Shown: in pieces, positions 56,639-64,000 of the stretch
Layout: every line of letters begins with the position of its first letter
How positions within the stretch are numbered: position 1 is the stretch's first letter
Notes under the pieces: generated by a model
What the model saw: the letters and a program-made list of their open reading frames with translations, nothing else
Databases searched by the model: none
Told to the model about the DNA's origin: nothing
Translations under genes and position numbers: made by a program
Assembly (NCBI RefSeq): GCF_002930645.1
Contig: NZ_PSNW01000016.1
Coordinates: forward strand, 43,884 to 107,883
Length of the DNA: 64,000 bases
Origin: Solimonas fluminis
Lineage (GTDB): Bacteria; Pseudomonadota; Gammaproteobacteria; Nevskiales; Nevskiaceae
Direction of reading: 5' to 3'

Positions 56639-57888
56639 ACGCGCTCGATGATGATGGCGGGAGCCATGCCGCCGGCGGCGCACATGGTGACGAGGGCACG
56701 CTTGGCATCGCGGCGCTCCAGTTCGTCCAGCACGGTGCCGATCAGCACGGCACCGGTGGCGCCGATGGGGTGGCCCAGCGCGATGGCGCCGCCGTTGACG
56801 TTGATCCTCTCGCGGTCGATGCCGAGATCGCGGATGAATTTCTCCACCACCACGGCGAAGGCCTCGTTGACCTCGAAGAGGTCGATGTCCCTGATCGTGA
56901 GGCCGGCCTTGGCCAGCACCTTGCGCGCCGCCGGCACCGGGGCGTTGAGCATCAGCGTCGGATCGTCTCCGAGATTGGCCGTGGCCACCACGCGGGCGCG
57001 CGGCTTGAGGCCGCGCTTCCGGGCGTAGCCCTCCGAGGCCAGCAGCAGCGCGGCGGCGCCATCCACGACGCCGGAGGAACTGCCGGCGTGGTGCACGGGC
57101 TCGATCTTCAGGTCCGGGTAGCGCAGGTTGATGAGCTTGCGGAAGGTGGTGCCCTTGGCGTCGATCGGCATGTCGGCGATCTGCGCGAAGCTGGGCTTGA
57201 GGCCGGCCAGGTCGGCCAGCGTGGTGTCGGGGCGCGGATACTCCTCGCGGTCCAGGATCACCTGTCCGTCGTCGCCGACGACCGGCACGGTGGAGCGCGC
57301 GAAGCGGCCTTCCCTGATGGCGCGCGCCGCGCGTTGCTGGCTCTCCAGCGAGAAGGCGTCCAGAGCCTCGCGGCCGATGCCTTCCAGCGAGGCGATGGCA
57401 TCCGCGCAGACGCCCTGGTGCGACTGCGGGTGCCGCGCAGCGAGGCGCGCGTTGCCGGAGCCCATCATCAGCGACTTGAAGCCTGCCGCACGCTCCTGCT
57501 CGGAGATCGTGGTGATCAGCGACATCATCTCGGTGCCGCCGGCAATCACCAGGTCTTCCATGCCGGAGCGGATCTGCGCCGCGGCCAGGCTGGCGGCGGT
57601 GATGCCGCTGCCGCAGAAGCGGTCCAGCGTGACGCCGCTGACGCGCACGTCGAAGCCGGCGTCCAGGGCCGCCATGCGGCCCATGTCGCCGCCCTGCATG
57701 CCCTTCTGCGCGCTGGTGCCCCAGATGACGTCGTCGATCTCGGCGGTATCCAGGCTGTTGCGCTGCTGCAGCGCGGACAGCACGGTGGCGGCGAGATGCT
57801 GCGGGTGCAGGTTCACCAGCGCGCCCTTGCCGGGCTTGCCGAGGCCGCGCGGCGTGCGCACGGCGTCGATGATCAGGGCTTCGGTCAT
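56635..57888 (-). CDS. Acetyl-CoA acyltransferase (thiolase)
   Basis: 417 residues. The acylated Cys is in D-R-F-C-G-S-G, the other active-site elements are N-E-A-F-A, G-G-A-I-A-L-G-H-P-I-G-A-T-G and C-A-A-G-G-M-A. The complete set indicates an active degradative thiolase. It is the first gene of a two-gene unit with the stand-alone E2 domain. The shared operator-like motif lies 83-100 bases upstream, linking it to the TetR regulon. Confidence 0.93.
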   Translation of the reverse strand: MTEALIIDAVRTPRGLGKPGKGALVNLHPQHLAATVLSALQQRNSLDTAEIDDVIWGTSAQKGMQGGDMGRMAALDAGFDVRVSGVTLDRFCGSGITAASLAAAQIRSGMEDLVIAGGTEMMSLITTISEQERAAGFKSLMMGSGNARLAARHPQSHQGVCADAIASLEGIGREALDAFSLESQQRAARAIREGRFARSTVPVVGDDGQVILDREEYPRPDTTLADLAGLKPSFAQIADMPIDAKGTTFRKLINLRYPDLKIEPVHHAGSSSGVVDGAAALLLASEGYARKRGLKPRARVVATANLGDDPTLMLNAPVPAARKVLAKAGLTIRDIDLFEVNEAFAVVVEKFIRDLGIDRERINVNGGAIALGHPIGATGAVLIGTVLDELERRDAKRALVTMCAAGGMAPAIIIERV

Positions 57889-57970
57889 TCTGTTCTCCTT
57901 GGCGGGCGCACGTCGGAAGCGCTCCGGGGCTTGTGGCTTTGGGGCAGTATAGGGCGGCTTCCGGGTATTA

Positions 57971-57988
57971 GTCGACAGTGTTGCCTAT
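57971..57988. promoter_or_regulatory. Shared operator-like motif, site 3
   Basis: GTCGACAGTGTTGCCTAT matches the best copy at 12 of 18 positions and keeps the central TGTTG and the CTAT end. It lies upstream of the thiolase gene. Confidence 0.45.
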
Positions 57989-58003
57989 TTATATGGGACG
58001 TGG

Positions 58004-58082
58004 TGCCGGCGAAAGGCGGTATCCAGCCCCAGACGGGAGCTGCCGTGGAAACGACTGGATACCGGCTTTCGCCGGCATGACG
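58004..58082. repeat. Interspersed repeat with paired GCCGGC arms
   Basis: GTGCCGGCGAAAGGCGGTATCC on the left and GGATACCGGCTTTCGCCGGC on the right form an inverted element like that at 45240-45322. Sits between the thiolase promoter and the MFS gene stop. Confidence 0.7.
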
Positions 58083-58086
58083 GCTC

Positions 58087-59757
58087 TCAAGGCGTGAACA
58101 GAGGCGGATGGTCGCCGCGGTTGTCCGGCGTGTCGGCGTGCCAGCGCACGGAGCCGTGGGGGCGCTCCAGGCGGCGGTGCACGCGGGGGCCGCTGCCGGG
58201 GGTATGGAAGCTGTCGGCCTTGAGCTGCAGGTCGCGGTCGGCCTGGGTGAAGCGGCTGCGCTGGCGCAGGTAGTCGCCCCAGGTAGGACAGTGGTAGCGC
58301 TCGGTCCAGAGCTCGGCGTCGGCGATGTCGCGGGCCAGCGACCAGTCGAAGGCGCCGTTGCGCAGGCGCATGCCCTGCAGCTCCTGCATGACCTGGTAGA
58401 ACTGCCGCGCCTGCCCGGGGTCCACGCGGTACTCGATCTCGATGACGATGGGGCCGCTGCGCGCGGTGATGGGCAGCGCCACCTCCGGCTCGTTGGAGAT
58501 CTCGAAGGGCTCGGTGCCGGCCGGCTTCAGCGGCGGCATTGGCCATAGCCGGCCGATCAGCGGGGTCAGCGCCAGCATCAGGCCGGACGCCATCAGCGTG
58601 CCCTGCAGCCCCCACTCCGCCGTCAGCAGGCCCCAGATCCAGGCGCCCAGGGCGATGCCGCCGGTGAGGGCGGACTGGAACCACGACAGGGCCCGGGCGG
58701 CGACCCAGCGCGGCGCGGACAGCTGCACGCCGACGCTCAGCAGCGTGGTCTGCAGCAGGTAGAACACGCCGGCCACGGCCATCACCAGCACGCTCAGCAG
58801 CAGGCTGTGGCTGAGGCCCAGCAGGATCACCATCAGGCCCGCCAGCACGGAGCAGAGGCTGACCGCCATTTCCGCCTGGAGACGTTCGCGCACGGCGCTG
58901 ACCGCCAGCGCGCCGGCGATGGCGCCGATACCCATGGCGCCGAGCAGCAGGCCGTAGGTGCTGGCATCGCCTTGCAGCAGGTCGCGCGCCACCAGCGGCG
59001 TCAGCGCCGACAGCGAGGCGCCGGCGAAGCCGGTGGCGAAGCCGCGGATCATCACGCTGCGCACCGGCGGCGAATGGATGGCGTAGCGCGCGCCGGAGAT
59101 GATGGCGCGGTGCAGGCGCTCCGGCGGCAGGCGCGGCGGTACGTGCTTGCGCTGCCAGAGGTAGAAGGCCAGCAGCAGCGGCAGGTAGAACACGGCATTG
59201 ACCGCGAAGGTGGCCATGGCGCCGGCCGCCACCACCAGCAGGCCGCCGATGGCGGGACCGAAGCTGCGCGCGATGTTGTAGCTGACCGAGGACAGCGCCA
59301 CGGCGGCCGGCAGGGTTTCCGGCTTCACCTGCTCGATCACGGAGGCCTGCCAGGCGGGGCCGTAGAGCGCGACGCCCGAGCCGATCAGGAAGCAGAACGC
59401 CAGCAGCAGCCAGGGCGTGGTGAGGCCCAGCCCGGCGATGACCGTCAGCGTGGCGGCGCAGCAGGTGGCGAAGCCGAGGCCCGCCATGGCGACCTTGCGG
59501 CGGTCGAACATGTCGGCGATGGCGCCGGCCGGAACCGCGACCAGCATCAGCGGCAGCATCAGCGCGGTCTGCACCAGGGCCACCATGCCCGGCGAGGGGG
59601 TGAGCCGGGTCATCTCCCAGGCGGCACCGACGCCCTGGATCAGCTGGCCGAGGTTGGACAGCAGGCTGGCCGACCAGATGATGAGGAAGCTGCGCTCGCG
59701 CAGCGGCTCGAAGGCGGCCCAGCCGCGGGACGAGGGGCTGTCGACGGGAGCGGTCAT
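58087..59757 (-). CDS. MFS exporter of the enterobactin-exporter-like (MFS_3) family
   Basis: 556 residues from the ATG at 59757; longer in-frame starts read into the neighbouring gene and were rejected. It has about 12 membrane spans, from S-F-L-I-I-W-S-A-S-L-L-S-N-L-G, with A-D-M-F-D-R-R-K in loop 2-3. A roughly 120-residue soluble C-terminal region follows (I-E-I-E-Y-R-V-D-P-G-Q-A-R-Q-F-Y, an ABM-like ferredoxin fold) and is a normal part of this MFS_3 group. It probably exports a small hydrophobic molecule. Confidence 0.88.
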   Translation of the reverse strand: MTAPVDSPSSRGWAAFEPLRERSFLIIWSASLLSNLGQLIQGVGAAWEMTRLTPSPGMVALVQTALMLPLMLVAVPAGAIADMFDRRKVAMAGLGFATCCAATLTVIAGLGLTTPWLLLAFCFLIGSGVALYGPAWQASVIEQVKPETLPAAVALSSVSYNIARSFGPAIGGLLVVAAGAMATFAVNAVFYLPLLLAFYLWQRKHVPPRLPPERLHRAIISGARYAIHSPPVRSVMIRGFATGFAGASLSALTPLVARDLLQGDASTYGLLLGAMGIGAIAGALAVSAVRERLQAEMAVSLCSVLAGLMVILLGLSHSLLLSVLVMAVAGVFYLLQTTLLSVGVQLSAPRWVAARALSWFQSALTGGIALGAWIWGLLTAEWGLQGTLMASGLMLALTPLIGRLWPMPPLKPAGTEPFEISNEPEVALPITARSGPIVIEIEYRVDPGQARQFYQVMQELQGMRLRNGAFDWSLARDIADAELWTERYHCPTWGDYLRQRSRFTQADRDLQLKADSFHTPGSGPRVHRRLERPHGSVRWHADTPDNRGDHPPLFTP

Positions 59758-59869
59758 GGCGACGCGAACCGGCGCGGACGCGAGGCGGCGGAGCGGGCGG
59801 CGGGGCTGGGATCGGGGAGGCTCATGCCGGGAGTGCGCTGTGCATGCGCCAAGCCTACCCGCTCGGGGC

Positions 59870-60727
59870 TCAGGCCGCCCCGCCCTGGCGGTCGATGAAG
59901 CCGAACACGGCGTCGTTGAAGGCGTCGTTGGCATCGCCGGCCACCATGTGGTGGGCACCGGCGATATCGATGTATTCCGCGTGGGGCACCCACTCGTGGA
60001 ACTCGCGCACGGATGCCTCGCTGACGATCTGGCTGCGCCCTCCCCTCAGCAGGAGGGTGGGCAGGCGCAGCGAGCGGGCCGGCTGCTCGAAGGGATTGGG
60101 CCCGTCGAAGCGGTGCTTGGCGCCGGCGTCGCGGCCCATCTGCATGAAGGCCGGGTCCCAATGCCAGTACCAGCGGCCGTTGCGCAGGCGCAGGTTGCGC
60201 TGCAGGCCGCGGGTATCGCGCGGGCGCTCGCGGTGCGGCAGGTAGGCGGACACCGCGTCGGCGGCCTCCTCCAGCGAGGCGAAGCCGTCGGGCGCGCTGT
60301 CCATGAAGGCGATCACCTCGCGGGCGCCGCGCTCCTCGACCCGCGGGGCGATATCCACCAGCACCAGGGCGGAGGCCGGCGCCGGAAGCTCGCCGCAGAC
60401 CAGGATGCTGACCAGCCCGCCGAGGGAAGCCCCGACCAGGACGGGCGGGCGCGGCAACTGCGCGATGACCTCGCGCAGGTCGGCGGCGAACAGCGGCAGG
60501 CCGTAGCGGCCGTCGGGCGACCAGTCGCTGTCGCCGTGGCCGCGCAGGTCCAGCGCGATGCCGCGGTAGCCGCGGGCCGCGGCTTCGGCCAGTGCGCGCC
60601 GCCAGCTCTGGCGCGTCTGGCCGCTGCCATGCAGGAACAGGATGACGGGGCCGCCGGCGGGCCCGGCGCCATCGGCCGCCAGCGTCAGGCCCGAGCCGCG
60701 GAACCGCAGGCTCTCGATCTCGTCCAC
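59870..60727 (-). CDS. Alpha/beta hydrolase
   Basis: 285 residues from a GTG at 60727; a longer frame start at 60811 would overlap the preceding gene. Core features: L-F-L-H-G-S-G-Q-T, D-L-R-G-H-G-D-S-D-W, elbow G-A-S-L-G-G and terminal G-A-H-H-M-V-A-G-D, so the Ser-Asp-His triad appears complete. Length and order match epoxide-hydrolase/esterase-type proteins. It lies in a minus-strand run with the carboxymuconolactone-decarboxylase-like gene (17 bases apart) and mmsA. Confidence 0.85.
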   Translation of the reverse strand: MDEIESLRFRGSGLTLAADGAGPAGGPVILFLHGSGQTRQSWRRALAEAAARGYRGIALDLRGHGDSDWSPDGRYGLPLFAADLREVIAQLPRPPVLVGASLGGLVSILVCGELPAPASALVLVDIAPRVEERGAREVIAFMDSAPDGFASLEEAADAVSAYLPHRERPRDTRGLQRNLRLRNGRWYWHWDPAFMQMGRDAGAKHRFDGPNPFEQPARSLRLPTLLLRGGRSQIVSEASVREFHEWVPHAEYIDIAGAHHMVAGDANDAFNDAVFGFIDRQGGAA

Positions 60728-60744
60728 CGCGGGCGCATCGCGGC

Positions 60745-61143
60745 TCAGGAGGAGGCCTGCGGGCCCTCGGCCGCCATTGCCGCCACCACTTCGTGGTAGG
60801 CGCGGTGGCATTCCAGCCCGGCCGGCGCGCCGCAGTAGCCGGTGACATGGAAGAACAGGGCCTTCAGCTCCTCCGGCTTGATGCCATTGCGCAGGGCATT
60901 GCGGATGTGCACCTTCATCTCGTTGCTGCGGCCCATGGCGCTGACCAGGGCGACGGTGATGAGGGTGCGCTCGCGGATCGGCAGCTCTCCGCCGCTCCAG
61001 ACCTTGCCCCAGACCGCTTCGGTCACGTACTCCTGGATGTCGCGGTTGAACTCCGGCGCGTTGTGCATGGCATTGGCCACGTAGGCCTCGCCCAGCAGCC
61101 GGGTACGGCGCTCCAGGCCCTTCCTGAGGTCTTCGCTCGACAT
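60745..61143 (-). CDS. Carboxymuconolactone decarboxylase family protein
   Basis: 132 residues. The AhpD/CMD helical fold is recognised by E-R-T-L-I-T-V-A-L-V-S-A-M-G-R, H-I-R-N-A-L-R-N-G-I-K-P-E-E-L and a C-terminal H-V-T-G-Y-C-G-A-P-A-G. The C-x-x-C redox pair of AhpD is absent, favouring a CMD-like lyase or a structural relative. It follows mmsA by 34 bases on the same strand. Its substrate may be a lactone of the local pathway. Confidence 0.88.
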   Translation of the reverse strand: MSSEDLRKGLERRTRLLGEAYVANAMHNAPEFNRDIQEYVTEAVWGKVWSGGELPIRERTLITVALVSAMGRSNEMKVHIRNALRNGIKPEELKALFFHVTGYCGAPAGLECHRAYHEVVAAMAAEGPQASS

Positions 61144-61177
61144 CGTTTCGCTCCTGATCGGGATGGTCGGGCGCAGG

Positions 61178-62698
61178 TTACTTCATCGTCGGCATCGAGA
61201 ACTCGGCGCGGCTCTCCAGCTCGCGCGGCCAGCGCTGGGTGATGGCCTTGAGGCGGGTGTAGAAGCGCACGCCCTCGCGGCCGTAGATGTGGTGGTCGCC
61301 GAACAGCGAGCTGCGCCAGCCGCCGAAGCTGTGGAAGGCGACGGGAACCGGCAGCGGCACGTTGACGCCGACCATGCCGACCTCGATGGCGGAGGTGAAC
61401 GCGCGTGCGGCAGCGCCGTTGCGGGTGAAGATGGCCGTGCCGTTGGCGTAGGGATGGGCGTTGATCAGCTTGATGGCCGCGTCCAGGTCGGGCACGCGCA
61501 GGATGCCGAGCACCGGCCCGAAGATCTCTTCCTTGTAGATGCGCATCTGCGGCTGCACACCGTCGAACAGCGAGCCGCCGAGGAAGAAGCCGGGCTTGTC
61601 GAGGAAGCCGGGGCGACCGTCGATCAGCAGCTTGGCGCCCTCGCCGATGCCGGTGGAGATGTAGTCGGCCACCTTGTTGCGGTGCTCGCCGGTGATCAGC
61701 GGGCCCATCTCGGTGGCGTTGTCGGTGGGCAGGCCGACCTTGAGCGCCCGAACCCTGGGCGAGAGCTTCTCGATCAGGCGGTCGGCGCATTCGTCGCCGA
61801 CGGCAACGGCGACGGAGATGGCCATGCAGCGCTCGCCGGCGGAGCCGTAGGCGGCGCCGAGCAGGGCCTCGACGGCATCGTCGATGTCGGCGTCCGGCAT
61901 GATGACCATGTGGTTCTTGGCCCCCCCCAGGGCCTGCACGCGCTTGCCCTGCAGGGTGCCCTGCTGGTGCACGTGGCGGGCGACCGGCGTGGAGCCGACG
62001 AAGCTGATGGCGGCGACGTCCGGATGCTGCAGCAGGCCGTCGACGGCGGTGCGGTCGCCCTGCAGCACGTTGAACACGCCTGCCGGCAGGCCGGCCTCGG
62101 CGAGCAGGCGCGCCAGGATGATGGAGGCGGAGGGATCGCGCTCCGAGGGCTTGAGGATGAAGCTGTTGCCGCAGGCCAGGGCCACCGGGAACATCCACAG
62201 CGGCACCATCGCCGGGAAGTTGAACGGGGTGATGCCGGCGACCACGCCCAGCGGCTGGCGGATGCTGTAGGCATCCACGCCGGTGCCGACGTTCTCGTTG
62301 TACTCGCCCTTGATCAGGTCCGGGATGCCGCAGGCGAACTCGACCACTTCGAGGCCGCGCACGACTTCGCCGCGTGCGTCGCTGACGGTCTTGCCGTGCT
62401 CGGCGGAGATGGCATGGGCCAATTCGTCGCTGGCGGCTTCCAGCAACTGGCGGAACTTGAACAGCACGCGGGCGCGGCGCAGCGGCGGGGTGTTGGCCCA
62501 GCCGGGGAATGCGGCCCTGGCCACCTGCACGCACTGGTCCAGCTCCTCGGCCGAGGCGAAGGGCACCCTGGCGGTGACCAGGCCCGTGCTCGGGTTGTAG
62601 ACATCGCCGCTGCGACCCTGGGTGGCCACGGCCTTGCCGCCGATCCAGTGGGGAACCGTGGGGACGGAGGCGAGATTCGATTGCGCGGATGCGGACAT
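61178..62698 (-). CDS. mmsA: Methylmalonate-semialdehyde dehydrogenase (CoA-acylating)
   Basis: 506 residues. MmsA-type signatures include [27 protein letters not shown] and the catalytic Cys in G-S-A-G-E-R-C-M-A. The F-N-F-P-A-M block and G-S-A-G-E-R-C-M-A distinguish MmsA from other aldehyde dehydrogenases. It oxidises methylmalonate or malonate semialdehyde to propionyl- or acetyl-CoA. Motif site 4 lies about 90 bases upstream, so it probably belongs to the same regulon as the thiolase. Confidence 0.93.
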   Translation of the reverse strand: MSASAQSNLASVPTVPHWIGGKAVATQGRSGDVYNPSTGLVTARVPFASAEELDQCVQVARAAFPGWANTPPLRRARVLFKFRQLLEAASDELAHAISAEHGKTVSDARGEVVRGLEVVEFACGIPDLIKGEYNENVGTGVDAYSIRQPLGVVAGITPFNFPAMVPLWMFPVALACGNSFILKPSERDPSASIILARLLAEAGLPAGVFNVLQGDRTAVDGLLQHPDVAAISFVGSTPVARHVHQQGTLQGKRVQALGGAKNHMVIMPDADIDDAVEALLGAAYGSAGERCMAISVAVAVGDECADRLIEKLSPRVRALKVGLPTDNATEMGPLITGEHRNKVADYISTGIGEGAKLLIDGRPGFLDKPGFFLGGSLFDGVQPQMRIYKEEIFGPVLGILRVPDLDAAIKLINAHPYANGTAIFTRNGAAARAFTSAIEVGMVGVNVPLPVPVAFHSFGGWRSSLFGDHHIYGREGVRFYTRLKAITQRWPRELESRAEFSMPTMK

Positions 62699-62785
62699 GC
62701 GGGACCCTGGATTTTGGCGGACGGCGAATGGGGCGACCGGGCGCGGCCCGGTTATTCCCCCACGCTAGCGCGCGGGTCAACTCAA

Positions 62786-62803
62786 GTCAACAGTGTTGTT
62801 GAT
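62786..62803. promoter_or_regulatory. Shared operator-like motif, site 4
   Basis: GTCAACAGTGTTGTTGAT keeps CAAC, TGTTGT and the terminal AT of the best copy (about 13 of 18). It lies before mmsA. Confidence 0.45.
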
Positions 62804-62840
62804 TCAGTCAAGGGGCAGGCCGTGGCGGAGCAAGAAATGC

Positions 62841-62867
62841 TCCCCTCTCCCGCTTGCGGGAGAGGGA
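62841..62867. repeat. CT-rich palindromic repeat
   Basis: CCCCTCTCCCGCTTGCGGGAG completed by AGGG, nearly identical to 39096-39123. It lies just downstream of the SDR stop. Confidence 0.7.
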
Positions 62868-62876
62868 ACGATGGCA

Positions 62877-63677
62877 CTAGACCGCGAAGCTGTAGCCGCC
62901 ATTGACGGGATAGGTCTGGCCGGTGATCCAGCCTGCCCCTTCCGAACAGAGGAACAGGGCCATGGCGGCCACATCGTCGGGCTGGCCGAAGCGGCGGATG
63001 GCATAGCGCGCGAGCAGGGCCTTGGCCTGTTCGCTGGCCAGGAATTCGCTCTTCTGCGGTTCTTCCAGCGCGGGTTCCAGCGTGGACAGGGAGATGCAGT
63101 TGGCGGTGATGCCGTGGCGCCCGGCCTCGCGGGCGATGGAGCGCATGAAGCCGGCCGCGCCGGCCTTGGCGGCGGCATAGACCGCCAGGCGCGCCTCGCC
63201 GATGCGGCCGGCGTCGGAAATGACCGTGACGATGCGCCCGCGCTCCTGCGCCACCATGCCCGGCAGGGCGGCGTGGCAGCAGTTCATGACGCCCTGCAGG
63301 TTGGTGCGCAGGAAACGATCCCAGTCCGCGGGCCCGGTTTCCCAGAACAGGCCGGTGGGCCGCATGCTGCGGCCGGGCCCGGTATTGCCGGCATTGTTGA
63401 CCAGGATCGTGACCGGTCCCAGCGTGGCGGCGCGGGCCATGGCGGCCTGCACGGCGGCATGGTCGCCGACGTCCGCGGGCGCCGCGGCGGCCGGCACGCC
63501 CAGCGCGCGGATTTCCGCGGCGACGGCTTCCGCGCGCTCCGGCAGGTAGTCGTTCACGGCGACGCCGCCGGCCCCGTGCCGCGCCAGCGCCAGGGCGATG
63601 GCGCGGCCGGCGCCCTGGCCCGCCCCGCTGACGAAGGCGACCTGTCCGCCGAGATCCAGCGGATCGGGGCCGATCAT
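62877..63677 (-). CDS. Short-chain dehydrogenase/reductase
   Basis: 266 residues. Cofactor motif G-A-G-Q-G-A-G-R, N-N-A-G-N, the catalytic Ser in V-I-S-D-A-G and Y-A-A-A-K. C-terminal W-I-T-G-Q-T-Y-P-V-N-G-G-Y is typical of FabG-like SDRs. It lies 13 bases after the amidohydrolase stop on the same strand, so the two are in one operon that begins outside the window. Confidence 0.9.
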   Translation of the reverse strand: MIGPDPLDLGGQVAFVSGAGQGAGRAIALALARHGAGGVAVNDYLPERAEAVAAEIRALGVPAAAAPADVGDHAAVQAAMARAATLGPVTILVNNAGNTGPGRSMRPTGLFWETGPADWDRFLRTNLQGVMNCCHAALPGMVAQERGRIVTVISDAGRIGEARLAVYAAAKAGAAGFMRSIAREAGRHGITANCISLSTLEPALEEPQKSEFLASEQAKALLARYAIRRFGQPDDVAAMALFLCSEGAGWITGQTYPVNGGYSFAV

Positions 63678-63690
63678 GCCCGCCCCGCCC

Positions 63691-64000
63691 TCAGGCGGCC
63701 TTGGAATGGTGGGAGAACATCTTCATGAGGTCGCCGGAGGTGATCGGGCGGGCCTGCTCGCCCTCCGCCAGCGGCTTGGCGCCGCCGCTGGACACCGGCG
63801 TGGTGTCCACCCCGTCGGCCTTGGCCCTCGCCCGCAGCGCCCCCACCGTCAGGTCCTCGCGACGGTGGTGCTTGAATGGGTCGAAGTTGAAGAAGCGCAT
63901 CGCGTTGCCGTGCGTGACCTTGTCGATCTGCGCATCGGTGAGATGCCGGATGCTCTTGTACAGGTACTCCGGAACCTCCGGCCACAGGCTGTCCGAATGC
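63691..64000 (-). CDS. Amidohydrolase (amidohydrolase_2/TIM-barrel) family protein, C-terminal part
   Basis: The open frame enters from the right edge and covers about 102 codons to the stop at 63691. It begins H-S-D-S-L-W-P-E-V, continues L-T-D-A-Q-I-D-K-V-T-H-G-N-A-M-R and F-F-N-F-D-P, the usual end of the amidohydrolase_2 barrel (metal-dependent decarboxylases and hydrolases). The catalytic metal ligands are outside the window. The last 60 residues form a soluble tail that is not part of the barrel. Confidence 0.8.
   Translation of the reverse strand, partial: HSDSLWPEVPEYLYKSIRHLTDAQIDKVTHGNAMRFFNFDPFKHHRREDLTVGALRARAKADGVDTTPVSSGGAKPLAEGEQARPITSGDLMKMFSHHSKAA

Noticed and set aside
1..64000. 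CRISPR arrays, rRNA genes, complete insertion sequences or prophage
   Set aside because: No regularly spaced identical repeats, rRNA segments, transposase motifs or phage structural genes were seen anywhere in the window.

Overview
The window is GC-rich, gene-dense chromosomal DNA from what looks like a Gammaproteobacterium. A T-hemolysin family protein, a DUF1329/LVIVD/TonB-receptor neighbourhood, AraC regulators with an arabinose_bd-type sensor domain, wax-ester synthase and abundant CoA-ester catabolism would fit the Nevskiales/Solimonadaceae (hydrocarbon and sterol degraders). That placement is inference; there is no rRNA or complete tRNA to test it.

Left part (1-6.2 kb): the start of a T-hemolysin family gene, then a divergent sensing locus (porin plus small PstS-like binding protein against a histidine kinase and an NtrC-type sigma-54 activator), then a SnoaL-like protein. 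From 6.4 to 11.7 kb the DNA is visibly less GC-rich. It holds an HxlR regulator divergent from a haloalkane-dehalogenase-like hydrolase (nucleophile Asp replaced by Asn) and a GST. Next come three minus-strand genes, each bounded by attC-like palindromes whose R boxes pair as expected for integron cassettes. No integron integrase is present, so this looks like a CALIN (attC cluster lacking integrase). One cassette encodes an Abi-alpha (DUF4393) protein, one a DUF4274 protein, and one is unrecognised.

Middle part (12-28 kb): envelope and transport genes. These are a lipoprotein, a DUF1329 protein, two lipoprotein PHB-depolymerase-like esterases around an AraC regulator, a secreted beta-helix protein, a DUF305/LVIVD pair and a thioesterase. 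A five-gene run follows: TonB receptor, two paralogous multi-pass membrane proteins of no family I recognise, a COX3/NorE-like subunit and a COX4/NorF-like subunit. No catalytic oxidase subunit I is in the window.

Catabolic part (28.3-64 kb): an IclR regulator divergent from a nine-gene run (SDR, Fe/2-oxoglutarate dioxygenase, MFS, Baeyer-Villiger-type monooxygenase, Rieske oxygenase, ThDP lyase/decarboxylase, aldehyde dehydrogenase, SDR, alpha/beta hydrolase). After it come an acyl-CoA synthetase, a wax-ester synthase, an SDR and then beta-oxidation-type modules: enoyl-CoA hydratase, CoA transferase, HpcH/CitE lyase, acyl-CoA dehydrogenase, CaiB transferase, thiolase with a stand-alone E2 acyltransferase domain, mmsA, and the end of an amidohydrolase gene. 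The gene content suggests oxidation of a hydrophobic ring- or chain-bearing substrate to acyl-CoAs, then to acetyl/propionyl-CoA, with possible storage as wax esters. A near-palindromic 18-bp motif occurs 80-120 bp upstream of four of these genes, including a TetR regulator, so a shared regulon is plausible. Interspersed palindromic repeats of at least four families fill the gaps. A 3' tRNA fragment lies at 45.4 kb and a ParE toxin with a broken antitoxin at 51.7 kb.
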